This document shows, one piece after another, positions 52,701 through 64,000 of a stretch of DNA of 64,000 bases. The translations under genes and the position numbers were made by a program. The DNA lies in contig NC_071668.1 in NCBI RefSeq assembly GCF_028554725.1, positions 12,773,501 through 12,837,500 on the forward strand. The letters run 5' to 3'. Origin of the DNA: Zeugodacus cucurbitae (Eukaryota > Arthropoda > Insecta > Diptera > Tephritidae). Within the stretch, counting starts at the first letter, position 1. Every line of letters begins with the position of its first letter. The notes under the pieces were generated by a model, which was given only the letters and a program-made list of their open reading frames with translations, did no database searches and had not been told where the DNA came from.

Positions 52701-55700
52701 CACATTACTTCCAGCTTGGCAATGCAATTTCGCACCATGGAGCAGGCTGGGGTGCTCTTCTTTAATGGCGGCTATGACTTTGTACTCTTGGAGGTCGAAG
52801 AAGAAGCTGTGAAATTAACATTCAATAAAGCTGGCAGTCTCGTACAGCTTTCACCTAATCAAAGTGTCGCCGACGGCAAATGGCATCGTATTTCGCTGCG
52901 TTACAGCGCCGCCATGGCTGAGCTAATACTCGACGATGTCGTCTATAGTGGCGTACATGCGAATGATAGCAAAGCCACAATCAATTTGGAGAAGAGCATA
53001 TTCTTCGGTGGCGTACAGGAGGATATGCGTCGGCGTTTGCTGAATAAAGGTCTTCTAGTGAATGATCTCAGCTTCAAGGGTTGCATGCGTGCTTTACAAG
53101 TAAACAGCGTAGACCTGGGCTTTCCACAAATGAAGGTCTCACATCATTTGGCCGTAAATTGTGTTTGGAAGTATCCTTGTGTGGAGCACAGACCGTGTTT
53201 GAAGAGCGGCATTTGCAATCAGTATGGTGTCGATGAGTTCATCTGCTATTGCGATCAGTCTTATTGCATCAAAGCGGACTATCAGGGTCCTTTCAAGGTA
53301 AGCCCGAGTAAGGTATTAGTTTTGAACATAAAAAATCATTAATTCTCCATATAGATTTTCACCGAGACAAGTCCCGAGTTGGAGCTGCTCTACGTCTCTC
53401 CAATGCAATTGCTTGAAGGCGGCACCGTCTTCTTATCGCCACATTTTATCGATGTGCTCATCGATAAGCGCAAATACCCGAGCCTAACCGACACTTCAAT
53501 TGCATTCCACGTTGTTCAACAGCCGAAATACGGACAACTTTTACAGTTTTCGGTTGAGAAGAATAATTTCGTGCAAAGTCGCACTTTCAATTTGGTCGAT
53601 CTCTCCACGGATAAGGTGAAATATGTGCATAACGGCATGGAGAACTTCAACGATCATGCTACGCTGGATATGCAAGTATACGGCGATATCCATAAGATAC
53701 CAGAGAATATATTGGGCAAACATCGGTTTCTGCTACACGCCAATGTCACGCCCATTAACGATCCACCACAACTGCAGATACCAATCAACAAAATATTGCG
53801 TGTCATCGAGGGTATTGAACGTGTTTTGGATGTGGATCTATTCAATATTGATGATCCGGATAGCGCAGCGACGGCTTTAATTTATACCATACTGCCTTCA
53901 ACGAATCCCGCCGAGGCATACGGGCGCTTCGTAGTTAATGGCATAGCGACTATGAGTTTCTCACAGGCCGATGTCAATGCGGCGAAGGTGAGTTTTCTCT
54001 ACAACTCAACCACCACCGAGGCCTTCAGCTATCAGGTACTCCTACATGTCTCTGATGGCATTGAGACGAGTGATACGGTCTATCTGCCAGTGTCGGTCCA
54101 CCCATTGGAGCTGCGTTTAGTTAATAATACCGGCTTGATTATGATACACAAATCAGCATTGCCCATAAGTCCGGCTAATCTGTCGGTAGGCACCAACACT
54201 GCAGATGAGAACATCGACATACGTTATGATATAGTGAAGCCACCACAATATGGCGCTATTCAACGGTTACGTCAAATCGATTCTTCTTGGGTGAACGTTG
54301 ACTGGTTTAGCGATAGTCAAATGCTACTGGGACACATAAGATATGTGCATGCCACCGAGTTTCCGTGGCAGGATGAGTTTAAAGTGAGTCAAAATACCTT
54401 TTTAGCGAAACAAGAGGTGCGTGTGAGTACCGGGTTCGTCTCGCGGATCACAGTTCTCTCGACCTCGTATTTATGCTGTCCAACGATCGAACGCTTTTTA
54501 CTTAATTTCAATTTATTTACAGTTCATTGCCTCTTACGGCTTCGTGACCACACAAACCTTTGATTTCCGCATCACTTTCACGCGCCTGCGCATAAATTCC
54601 GTGAAACCCTCAAGCGTTGCGGTTAACGGCACACGTGAGCTTGCATTGACCAGTGACGTATTGACTTATGAGACAGTACCGATTGACACATTTCCACGGA
54701 ATATAATCTACAAAATAGTGAAACCAACAAAATATGGTGGAATCTTTGTCGAAGGGTCGCGTAAATATGCCAAGGTAAGTAGCTGTAACGAGCTTATGAT
54801 TTCAAAATAAAATTCAATCAATTGTTTTCGATATTCTACACAGGAAATGGATTCATTCACCCAACAAGATATTGATAAGAATCGTATACGCTATAAAACA
54901 CATCTCACCAGTTACTCCAACTTTGTTGATTACTTGGAATTTGTGGTTTCGGTTGCAGAGTGTGATGATGTAATCGGTCGTCTGACAATACGCTACACAC
55001 CGCTCGAGTCCAATACTGATAAATTGACTTATCAGAATCGTGAGATACTGCTGGTGCAAGAAGGTGAACGCGCTTTAATTACTAAGAACCACTTTGAGAT
55101 ACGCTTTAATCTCTATGAGAGTCTACAGTTCACGGTCACCGAAGCGCCGCAGCATGGTACACTCTGTCGCTACGATGAGGCATCCGCTAAAGTTATACCA
55201 ATAACCGAGTTTACATTGGAGCAATTGTTTCTGAATGATGTCTACTACTGTCACGATGGCACTGAATCCACTGAAGACTCATTCGATCTGCTCATACTCT
55301 CCACCGATGGCACAGATCTACAATTTGTCGCCGACATTGATGTGCGCATCAAATTGATCAACGATAATGCACCCTACCGCACAGCGGAACGCGTTTTTCA
55401 CGTGGTGCGTGGTGGTTACCGCACGCTAAGTCCCGATGTGTTGCAGTATTTGGATGCCGATGTGAATACAAACCGTTCGGATATACTGTACATACATGTT
55501 TCGAGCACGAATGGTGCCTTCTACAAGATGGGGAATTTTATTGATACCTTCAGTCAGGATGACATTACGAATAGGCGAATAGCATTTCAGCATAAAGGAC
55601 CCGATGTGGGCACAGCATCGTTTATAGTGACTGATCGACAGCATGAGGTGAATGGCTTGTTGGAGGTGCATGCCTCTGATCCATTCGTATCGATGTTGCC

Positions 55701-58700
55701 GACGAATGCTTCAATCGTGCAGGAGGGAAAATTTGTTATTTTACGCAATAAAGACTTCATATTGGAGACTAACTTGGATATGAAATTGGATGAGATCTAT
55801 TATGAGGTGATCAAGCCACCCGCTTACGGTATACTCATGTATTTGGGTAGATCGAGAAATGGTGGCAATGACACAACGGCGGGACAATATAAATCATCGA
55901 ATCTGACATCGCTGACTAACTTTACACATTTGGATATTGAGCGCGATCGTTTGGTCTACTGGAATACAGAGATCGCATCCATGGACAAAGTGCGGTGAGT
56001 AGTTATTTCTAGAAAACTTCAATAAGATCAGTCTTCAATAAAAATGAATTATTCAACAGCTATCGCGTGCATATCAAAAACATCTCAGCTGAGGGTGAGG
56101 TGATCATGCGCATATACCCATCAGCTTATTGGGAACCCTTACAGGTGAAGAAGAACCAGACGCTTAATGTGGAAGAATCAACGAGTGTGCTGATCTCACG
56201 CGACGTACTGGAGGTATTTCTAGACAGTTTACAACTGTTATTTACTATATTTAGCTATATTTGTTGTGTCCTCTAGGTCGTTCATCCCAATATCTCTCCC
56301 GGCGATATTACATTCTTGGTTACTTCTTCGCCCATGCATGGCTATTTGGAAATGCAATCCATGTCTTTCGATGATGAATACAATTGCAAGGTTTTCGATC
56401 AGTCCGCAATAAATACAGAGAAAATGTTCTACATACAAGCTGGCGTCAATCAATCCATGGACTACTTCATGTTTGATGTCACCAATGGTATTACGTGGCT
56501 GCGGAACTTGATGCTGAGAATTGTTATTATACCGGAGAAGCTGTACATGCATACGAATGTGGTGTCCGTTGTTGAAGGTGAGGGTTTTGGAAAGCTACTA
56601 TAAAAAAATAAGGTGCTCCCTTATCGAAACCCTATCAGCGTTGAACTAGCTCCCACTCAAATCAGTAACAAATTTAAAACCTAAATTTGTCTCCACTTTT
56701 CACAGGAAAAACGGTCCAGCTCAGCTCTTCGGACATACAGCCTTTCTCAGAGTATTATCGTGGTAAAATACTGGAATATATAATAACCATAGCGCCGACT
56801 TCTGGCTATATTATGGCCGCCAATTCGAAAGTGAAACGCTTTACACAAAAACAACTGGATCAGGGCAGCATACAGTATTTTCACAATGGCAATGAGAATG
56901 CGACAGATGTTATGACTTTACTAGCGACAGCAAGGAATAAGGAGAGTGTGCCATTCGAACTGGAATTCTCCGTGGTGCCGGTCAATGACGAACAGCCAAT
57001 GGTGGTTACGAATACCGGACTGCAGGTGTGGAGTGGTGGCAAATACATCATTAAGTATACGGATCTTAGTAAGTTCTAACAGATTTTTGAGATATATATC
57101 CTTTTAACACCTATGTGTATATCCTTATAGTGGCGCAGGATTACGATACACCAGCCGATAACATTACCTTCATTGTCAACTATATTTATGGTGGTTATCT
57201 AGCCAAACGTGGCGATCTTCAGCAGAAAATTGACACCTTCACTCAAGCACAGATCAATAACGAAGAGATTTGCTTTATACACGACTCAACTTCGCGCCGG
57301 AATGAAATGTCATTTATGGTCACGGATGGTCTCTTCAACACCACAGATCAGTTGTTGAATATCGCCATAAGACCTGTGGAGATACTTGAAGAGCGAAATA
57401 CGAATTTGCACGTCTTTCCGCTCACCAAAAAGCAAATTTTACGCGATCATTTATATTTCCGTTGCTCGGATGAGGGACGTGACATATTTTATAATATAAC
57501 AGTACCGCCGAGTTTGGGACGCATTGTGAATGAATATTTGGATAATGGTTTCTCGAAGGAAGTCACCGGTTTCACACAGAATGACATTGATAATGGACGC
57601 ATCTTCTACGAACACACTTCCGTCATCATGGAGTTTCGTATAAATGATTCGTTTTACTTTGATGTGGTAGTGGATCGCAGTGATCGCTTGCTGGATCAGA
57701 AGTTTAATGTGGAAATATCTGTTTCCTCGGGTGGTCTACTACGCTTTTTGCCTGTCTCGAAACTGCAAGTGGATGAAGGTGGTTCGGTGCCTATTAAATT
57801 GGACTTCTCCAAGATTTTGGAGTATTTGAAAACACGTGCTGGCATAAATAATCCTGAGCTTTATATTGAGGCTACGCAAAAGCCAATGCATGGCCGTATT
57901 GGGCTAGGCCACGAATTCAAAGCCATACAGAAGTTTCAGCCAAGTGACTTTTTAACTAAGAAAGTATACTATATACACGATCACTCAGACACGCTGGACG
58001 ACACGATTTTAATGTCGGTTTATCTGTCGCAGTACTTAGCGCAGGGGTAAGTGTAGATATAAGACTTCGACCTCAGTTACGACGTTGACCTTGAAAAAGT
58101 TCTCACAACCATTTTATTTTTTCTTTCCGTTTACAGCAACATATTCCTCTGCAATCTCACCGTACCAGTCTCGATAAGTCCAATCAACGATCAGCCCTTC
58201 ACACTCGTTACACATTTTCCACAGATGACCGTGGTGGAAGGTGAAAATCAAACAATTACGCGCAATATGTTACTTACCGAAGACAAGGATACAGCACCCG
58301 ACGAGATCGTCTACGATGTGATGAGCGGACCCACACTTGGTGTGCTCAAGAAGTTAAATAATGATGGACACGCTGAAGATTTGCTTGCCTACTCGAACCA
58401 GTTCACGCAAGCCGATATCAATAATGGACGCATTGTTTTTGTACACTTCGGCACACCACAATCCACCACTTTTTGCTTCACCGTCTCTGATGGACAATTC
58501 AATCCGGCTTATGAGGTATTCACAATTAAAATTGCACCCATCAGCTTGTTGCCCGCCGACTATCAATATCCGGTGTTGGTACCGCAAGGCGCTAGCACTA
58601 CCGTTATGAAGTTGGAACACATCTCGTTGCGCACGAATGTACAATACGAACGTCTGTCGTACAACATCAGCAATTCACCATTGTATGGCATAATTGTGTA

Positions 58701-59829
58701 TAAGCATCAGCCCACACTGCGTTTCAATCAACACCAACTGGAGACGGCACAAATCAGTTACATGCAAACGGATCTTAATCGCTCCAATGACACCTTCCAA
58801 GTGAGCGCCTATGTGCCTGGCACGTTATATACCGCCACAGTGGACGTGTTGGTCGCTGTCGAGCCGGTTATTAAAATCACGAATATCTCTATGGTGAACG
58901 AGTTGGGTAAGGTGCGCTTGCAGTCTGTGCTGGTCGCCGATAATCCGCTCTCGCTGAAGTTGAATAAATTCAATCCGAAGTTTGTCATAACGCGCATGCC
59001 CACCACAGGACAGTTACGGAAGATCATACGTAGCACAGGCTTAGCGCCAGACTCGCAAAACGAACGTTCGACCAACACGTTTTCGTATAAGGAGTTGCGC
59101 AGCGGCGTCGTCTATTTCGTGCCCAACGATGCAGTGGAGCTCACAGTGGAAGATATGGATTACTTTGAATATCAGTTGCACATCAAGACCGTGCAACCGG
59201 CACAGAGTGTGGTGCATATTGAGTATCGTGCGCCGCAGGATACAAGCGGAGATAAAGTCACCATGGCCACCAGTGAGTTCAGTTTCAATTACGTCGCGTT
59301 GCTGATTGTGCTCATTGTGCTCATCATCTGCATCTTGGCGGTTATGCTGATACTCAAGTTACGCTACTTGCGTCGCGACAAAGCTGACATTTCGAAGGAT
59401 CAACCACCAGCGCTGCCTTGTCCACCGGATTTGACTTCGGTCAGTCCGCAACATCATCATCATCACCACCACCATCATCACTACGCCAACTCGGAGGCTG
59501 ATTCAGTGCCTGCAACAGGCGCTTCTACGCCACTGCCTGGTTTCAGTAATATACCACATTGCAAGATCATACCGGTTGAGTCGTACAAACATGATTATCC
59601 CGATTATGATCCCGATGAGGGTGATGAAACCGATGATGCTCAGCAAATGATGTTGCCACAGCGTTATAATCCCTATCATATGGAGAATGATACATGGAGT
59701 TCGTCATGCGATATGGCCAATGATTTCGGTGGTTACTCAACGGTACCGCAGAGTAGCGCGCCCACAGCAACACCCCCTTCAGCGCCAGCCAGTAATCCAT
59801 TGTTGCGTAGAAATCAGTACTGGGTTTAA
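43796..59829 (+). CDS. kon: Kon-tiki, CSPG4/NG2-type transmembrane proteoglycan (13 coding exons)
   Basis: Exons: 43796-43877, 51918-52114, 52176-52406, 52468-52649, 52715-53297, 53355-54383, 54523-54774, 54844-55994, 56060-56213, 56277-56577, 56706-57068, 57131-58046, 58137-59829. All phases fit, giving about 2377 aa. In Drosophila, Kon is a surface protein for myotube targeting and glial responses, acting with integrin and the PDZ protein Grip. Seen in order: signal peptide (about 1-25), laminin G 1 (28-200), laminin G 2 (230-378), a six-Cys EGF-like module (about 384-410), and a long run of CSPG repeats with recurring PxYGxL, FTQxDIxNGRI and YxHDG-type motifs (about 430-2150). Then come one membrane helix (2199-2222), a His10 run (59452-59481), an Asp/Glu-rich stretch and the PDZ ligand QYWV, as in vertebrate NG2. 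The start follows from the signal peptide and a phase-1 donor that joins exon 2. Confidence 0.95.
43878..51917 (+). other. kon: First intron of kon, 8.0 kb
   Basis: It runs from the donor AGAG|GTGGGT to the acceptor ATTACAG|TTTCG and separates the signal-peptide exon from the first laminin G exon. It holds the TTAA-ended element (47400-48131), TTG/CAA runs and a GC-richer patch at about 46200-46330. I see no nested gene. A long first intron in a developmental gene often carries enhancers, but none can be read from sequence alone. Confidence 0.85.
47400..48131 (+). mobile_element. 732-bp MITE with inverted ends inside a TTAA frame
   Basis: The left end TTAAGGCAGTAGTCTGCTTT (47400-47419) is matched by its complement AAAGCAGAC..TTGCCTTAA at 48112-48131. 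If TTAA is the duplicated target, as in piggyBac-type elements, the inverted ends start with GGCA; otherwise TTAA is part of the repeat. The right 0.5 kb matches 22237-22768. No transposase frame is present, so it is non-autonomous. The class is inferred only from the TTAA. Confidence 0.7.
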
Positions 59830-62800
59830 GGTGCGGCTGGGGTTATTGCCTCTAGATTTAAGGGAATTAAGGGAAGAATGTGCGACCTAGGAGTGGTTTC
59901 AGAGTTGCGTAAGCAGCGCCAAGTGCCTTCTGAGAGTTTTCTAGATATTTAATCTAAATTATTTCATTATAATTGTATAATAGATTAGATAAATAGTTAA
60001 GGATTATTACATAGAGTTTGTGAATAGACTACTGGCAGACAATTGAAGACTTAATGACATCTAATGAATATAATTTTTTTAAATGATATGTTTATGAACT
60101 AAACACTTTTGCAAAGACCACCTCTGGCAATTATTTTACTATGACGGACGGATTTTCAGACTTTTAGATTGTCACAGTTCAGACTATATATACATATGTT
60201 CATCAACTGTTCGGAAGTTACTACGATTTTACGCAGAGGGCAATGAATGCTTTCCTTTTGTAGAAATAGAATTTTATATACTTATATACATTTACACAGA
60301 CACTTCCATATTTATATTGGGGGTCTATCGTACCAGTGGTATACTATATATAGTTTTTATATGAGTATATATATGAACGTACGATTTAGTTTGTTGTACT
60401 TAGCTATATGCCGGCCATATTTTCGATACCAAATTATTTAAAAATTCTATAACATATAGATCGATTCTGTCAAAATCTCTAATTATAGATATTTATATAC
60501 ATATATATCTATATATTTATTATATATTACGTACTCATATACAAAATTGTGTATTTTTGCGAAATATGTTTAAGTAGTGTAAGCGCGATATTCGAATATG
60601 TTTTATAGTCTAAGAATTTGACAATAAATGCATTTCTTTGTGTTTTCTTAAAAAATTAAATAAATGAGTTTTAATTTGTTGGAAAAAAAATGATAATACC
60701 AGTTATTGGTTTTATTTTTTGGTATAACATTAGCTCAACAAGTTTTCATCATCTTCGAAACAGGAAAAACTGTCGGTTCATTCGAAATATTTATAGAGTC
60801 GATGTGTGAAAACTTTTCGAGGACTATTGAACTATCGCTTCGACTGTAATCTGTATCGCTTTGACTGTAAACAGTCCCGAACATCTGACGTTAGAAAAAT
60901 TTATCATTAATTATTCACTGAGATCTCCAATCATTTCACTTCTTAATGAGTTTATTCGAATAGCAAATTGTCCACCAAGAATCCTAGGGCCATCGAAGAG
61001 CATAAGTCAAAATAGATGACGTACTTTCTTTAGATATATTAAGCAGGAGATAACATCGATCAGGATCGATCTAACTGGCTTTACGAAAACGAAATATTGG
61101 TTGGATTTTATTTATGTCAAAGATGCTTTCGATAGCTCTTCACTCTTCAACTTGTTAGATTATAGATTAATAGGCTTATAGCGTTTTAGACGGGAGCTAA
61201 TTGATCAACTAACCGCTTATTAAGATCGATTTACCATACACATTAAAATCTACATTTACTTTTTAATTGAATTTTAATCGACTTGAAAATCAAATGCAAC
61301 TCCGCGATAAAGACGTACGATATACGTTCTTTGTCTGAGATTGGCTGAATTTTTTGATAAAAAAAGCTACCGTAGATGTCACTGCTAAAAATATTAGTCA
61401 ACTGATGAAACTTATTAACTTCTTATGAAAAACGAAAACAAAACTTTATAACAGCTGATCGGTTATCGCGTAGCCGGCAGTATAAAAGGCAAAAAAGGGT
61501 TTCTCAATAAAAATTTAAATTAAACAATTAATTTGGCTGTCTAAAAACACTATTATTGTTTTACCGATTATGCTCATTCAAGCTTCATCGAGATTTTAAT
61601 TGTGTTACCACCCTTAAAATGACTACGCTTAACAAACTGCCGCGCATGCGCTCTTTAATTTGACAAAATTGACTGTTTTATCCTCTAAGTTCCTAAAGGT
61701 TCATAATTTATAACTAAATCTTCAACAATTTCGCTTGAGATTTGTCGAGTAAATTAACAAGTTTCTGTTATTGTAAGTAAATAAAATAACAGATATTTTC
61801 GCTTTATTTGATTAAAGAATTTTTTTGACCGTGATTTAAAATTTTTCGCGCTTAATGCCTAACTATTAAGTACACATACCAAACATTTTATATATGTATA
61901 GTTAAAATGACGTACAGAGACTTAAATTCACATACCGAAAGTGCTAATCGATTTTCAAAGCACGAAAGCTATACAAATCCGTTTTCTCATAATCAAAGAC
62001 TAAAACTTTATTATTACAACTAGTATATAATATTACTTAAACGTAAGTAAATAGTATTTTAAATGGAAGCATAACTTACGCGCTACTTTTTAGAGAATAA
62101 ATATCACTTACAAAATGGACGTGATGTTTTACAGTGCTTGATTAAATCAATCAATATCGCTGGACACTACATAAAATCGTTAATTGTCAGTACTTTTTAT
62201 GATTTACATAGAAATTGGTAATTCTCCAAACATGCTTAAGTACATCGTCAGTTACCTAATACTTCACAAAATGATGTTCACGTTGCTTACACTATTAATA
62301 TAATAAAATTCTTCTTTACACTTCTTCTCGTTATATTAAATCTAAATAAATTACTAATTTTAAGTACTTGAGTATATAATTAACGTCACGTCACGCCGAT
62401 ATTTGAGTCATTGATGATTCTTACTAAATTTGCAATTAAAAAAAATTATTGAAAATTTTCATTATTAGAATATACACAACGGCATTGCTAAGTTGTACCG
62501 CAGCTTCAATTATATTTAGGGAAATTTTAGCGGTAATTATATTCATAATAATGTAAGAGCAGGTTTTCGCATGATCAACAACCGCACGATCGATTACACG
62601 CTGATCGTTCGATTCTCAAATATTTCCTTTCTCATAGTCTATAGAATATAGTATTCATTATTGCTATTGATATCAAAAACATGACGATCAGTTTTTAAAT
62701 GATGACTGATCTTCATAGAATTGCATGAGCTTACGATCTTCACAGAATATACACAATCACCACTAAATCTATACACACATTTCCCTCTCTGAATCTTGCT

Positions 62801-62840
62801 TTTTCCCAAAACCCTCAAGTCCTTGCTATACTATGTAGGA
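59830..62840. other. kon 3' UTR and spacer to the convergent gene
   Basis: The first 0.8 kb is probable kon 3' UTR, rich in TATA and ATAT runs (60480-60540). From about 60670 to 62840 I see no gene. The 3' UTR of the minus-strand gene ending at 62841 must lie at the right side. A TATAAAAGG at 61481 stands alone without a matching initiator. Confidence 0.5.
60623..60628 (+). terminator. kon: Probable poly(A) signal of kon
   Basis: AATAAA about 790 bases past the kon stop, followed by a T-rich stretch (CATTTCTTTGTGTTTTC). A second hexamer lies at 60659-60664. The 3' UTR would then be 59830 to about 60650. Confidence 0.55.
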
Positions 62841-63370
62841 TCAAAACGCATGCGCATTGCCGTTTGGCTTCTCCGACACAGGCGTGACGGCCATCGCCTG
62901 ATTATCATATGAATATTCGCCCGCCACAGTTGTTGGTGTAGTGCTATTCTCTGCCGGATAGCGTGTACTCACTGGTGTCGTCATTGTCATAACGGAACCT
63001 TCGGCACCTAAGAAAGTAGAAAACAATTTATAGAGTTAGAGAAAATGTTAATTTTTTTCTTCAATTACGCTACCTGTCACACTGTAGATCTGTGACGGCG
63101 CCCGCTCCATAGCGCCATTTATGGCCATCACATTCGGTATTGTCGCACCAATTACCAGGTCTTTGCTATTCACGCCGGCTGCCTCATGCTGTTTGTGCAG
63201 CTTCTTTAGCAACAGCGTACAGAAACGTTTGCGTCGCAGCCAGCGCACAGATTTGTAGATGTAGCGTGCCGCAATGAGCGTGAGCAGCACGATCAGCAGG
63301 ATCAGTATGGTATTCTGTTGTTCGTGTATGCTGTGTATTTCGGCTTTGAGCGGATCGTATTTTTTGTAAT
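62841..63370 (-). CDS. C-terminal part of an unrecognised single-pass membrane protein
   Basis: Two coding exons on the minus strand, 63370-63074 and 63007-62841, join through a phase-1 intron (GTGACAG|GTAGCG to TTTCTTAG|GTGCC) and give the last 153 residues. The first exon also begins with a phase-1 acceptor (CTTCAG|AT), so more exons lie beyond the window. Seen: a short juxtamembrane segment (YKKYDPLKAEIHSIHEQQN), one hydrophobic helix (TILILLIVLLTLIAARYIY), and a strongly basic stop-transfer run (WLRRKRF). A Ser/Thr/Pro-rich cytoplasmic tail of roughly 110 residues follows, ending NGNAHAF. This is the layout of a type I receptor or adhesion molecule. I do not recognise the family. It is convergent with kon. 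Confidence 0.8.
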
Positions 63371-64000
63371 CTGAAGGAGAAGTGAAAATAAATGAGTTGG
63401 TGGGGGAGTTGTTGGAAATATTTGAAAGAAGATATTGGAAAATATTTTAAATTGTTTTCGTATAATTTAATTTAGTTGACGGCATTAAAAAAAAATATCG
63501 TTAAGATGTTGTTTGACAGACAGCCTGGATAAAAGAAATCTAAGAAAAATCCGGTGCTTAGTGAAACCTGACTAAACCAAACTAAAGGTCAGATTCCCAC
63601 AAACGGTTTTTCAGTCGAAAATTGGCGATCCAAAGCGATCCTCACTCTTAAAATCACCGATCTACATTATACAAATCAAATAAATTTCGCTCAAATTTCG
63701 AGCTTGATTCGTACTATTCGAAGTTACTCTACTTTTTAAACCTATTCCTAAATTCACTACAGCGTATATTTTACACCAACTTCCGAATTTATGCATCTAG
63801 TCACCTTCATTCCTCACTTTTGCTGCACTTGCAAATTCTTTACACATGATGTCATGAGCTCTACCGATTTAGCGCACTCTTTTTTGTTGTTCTGTTAAGA
63901 GATAATGACAGCCGTTAAAAACAATGAAATTTCAGTTATTAAATTATAAATATTAGTAGCTGCAACACTCTTCAAAAAACCACAACTATATATTATATTT
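63371..64000 (-). other. Intron of the gene at the right edge
   Basis: Because the exon at 63370 starts with a phase-1 acceptor, the sequence to its right should be intronic, at least at first. I see no further coding exon before the window ends. Confidence 0.5.

Noticed and set aside
61481..61490. TATAAAAGGC as a TATA box
   Set aside because: No good initiator 25-32 bases downstream and no gene follows on that strand before the convergent gene.
1..64000. CRISPR arrays, rRNA or tRNA genes
   Set aside because: No spaced direct-repeat array, no rRNA core sequence and no B-box (GGTTCGAAT-type) with a clover-leaf partner was found by eye.

Overview
The window is nuclear DNA of a higher (cyclorrhaphous) fly. 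The AT-rich, intron-bearing genes, the very insect-like UDP-glycosyltransferases (UGTs), a kon-tiki orthologue and several classes of insect DNA transposon fit best with a tephritid fruit fly (Bactrocera or Ceratitis type). That assignment is an inference from style; no marker was searched. No bacterial features, CRISPR array, rRNA or convincing tRNA was seen.

Layout. Bases 1-2588 are non-coding. Bases 2589-21195 hold three tandem UGT genes, all on the minus strand (2589-4526, 9990-11748, 19485-21195). They are 524-545 aa, start with identical 247-nt coding exons, and differ in which internal introns they keep. The spacers between them hold a 203-bp tandem array, a dispersed 1.1-kb repeat, a deleted mariner copy with intact terminal repeats, and a 1.54-kb near-perfect palindrome (17641-19180). 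Bases 21196-43795 are a gene desert rich in repeats: two AT-only arrays, a second smaller fold-back of the same family as the palindrome, a pogo-like MITE, an inverted second copy of the 1.1-kb repeat, and remnants of a mariner-like element and a non-LTR retrotransposon.

Bases 43796-59829 hold the plus-strand orthologue of Drosophila kon-tiki (kon; CSPG4/NG2 family). It has 13 coding exons that join without a frame break into about 2377 aa: a signal-peptide exon, an 8.0-kb first intron, two laminin G domains, an EGF-like Cys module, a long series of CSPG repeats, one transmembrane helix, and a tail ending in the PDZ ligand QYWV. After a short 3' UTR and a 2.2-kb spacer, a convergent minus-strand gene enters the window edge (62841-63370). 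Only its transmembrane segment and cytoplasmic tail are present, and I do not recognise it.

How the genes work together. The UGTs are ER enzymes that conjugate small lipophilic compounds with sugar. Kon is a cell-surface adhesion protein used in muscle targeting and glia. There is no sign the two groups share a function; the window is a neighbourhood, not a pathway. The strongest unexplained structure is the 17.6-19.2 kb palindrome and its relative at 29.7-30.5 kb.
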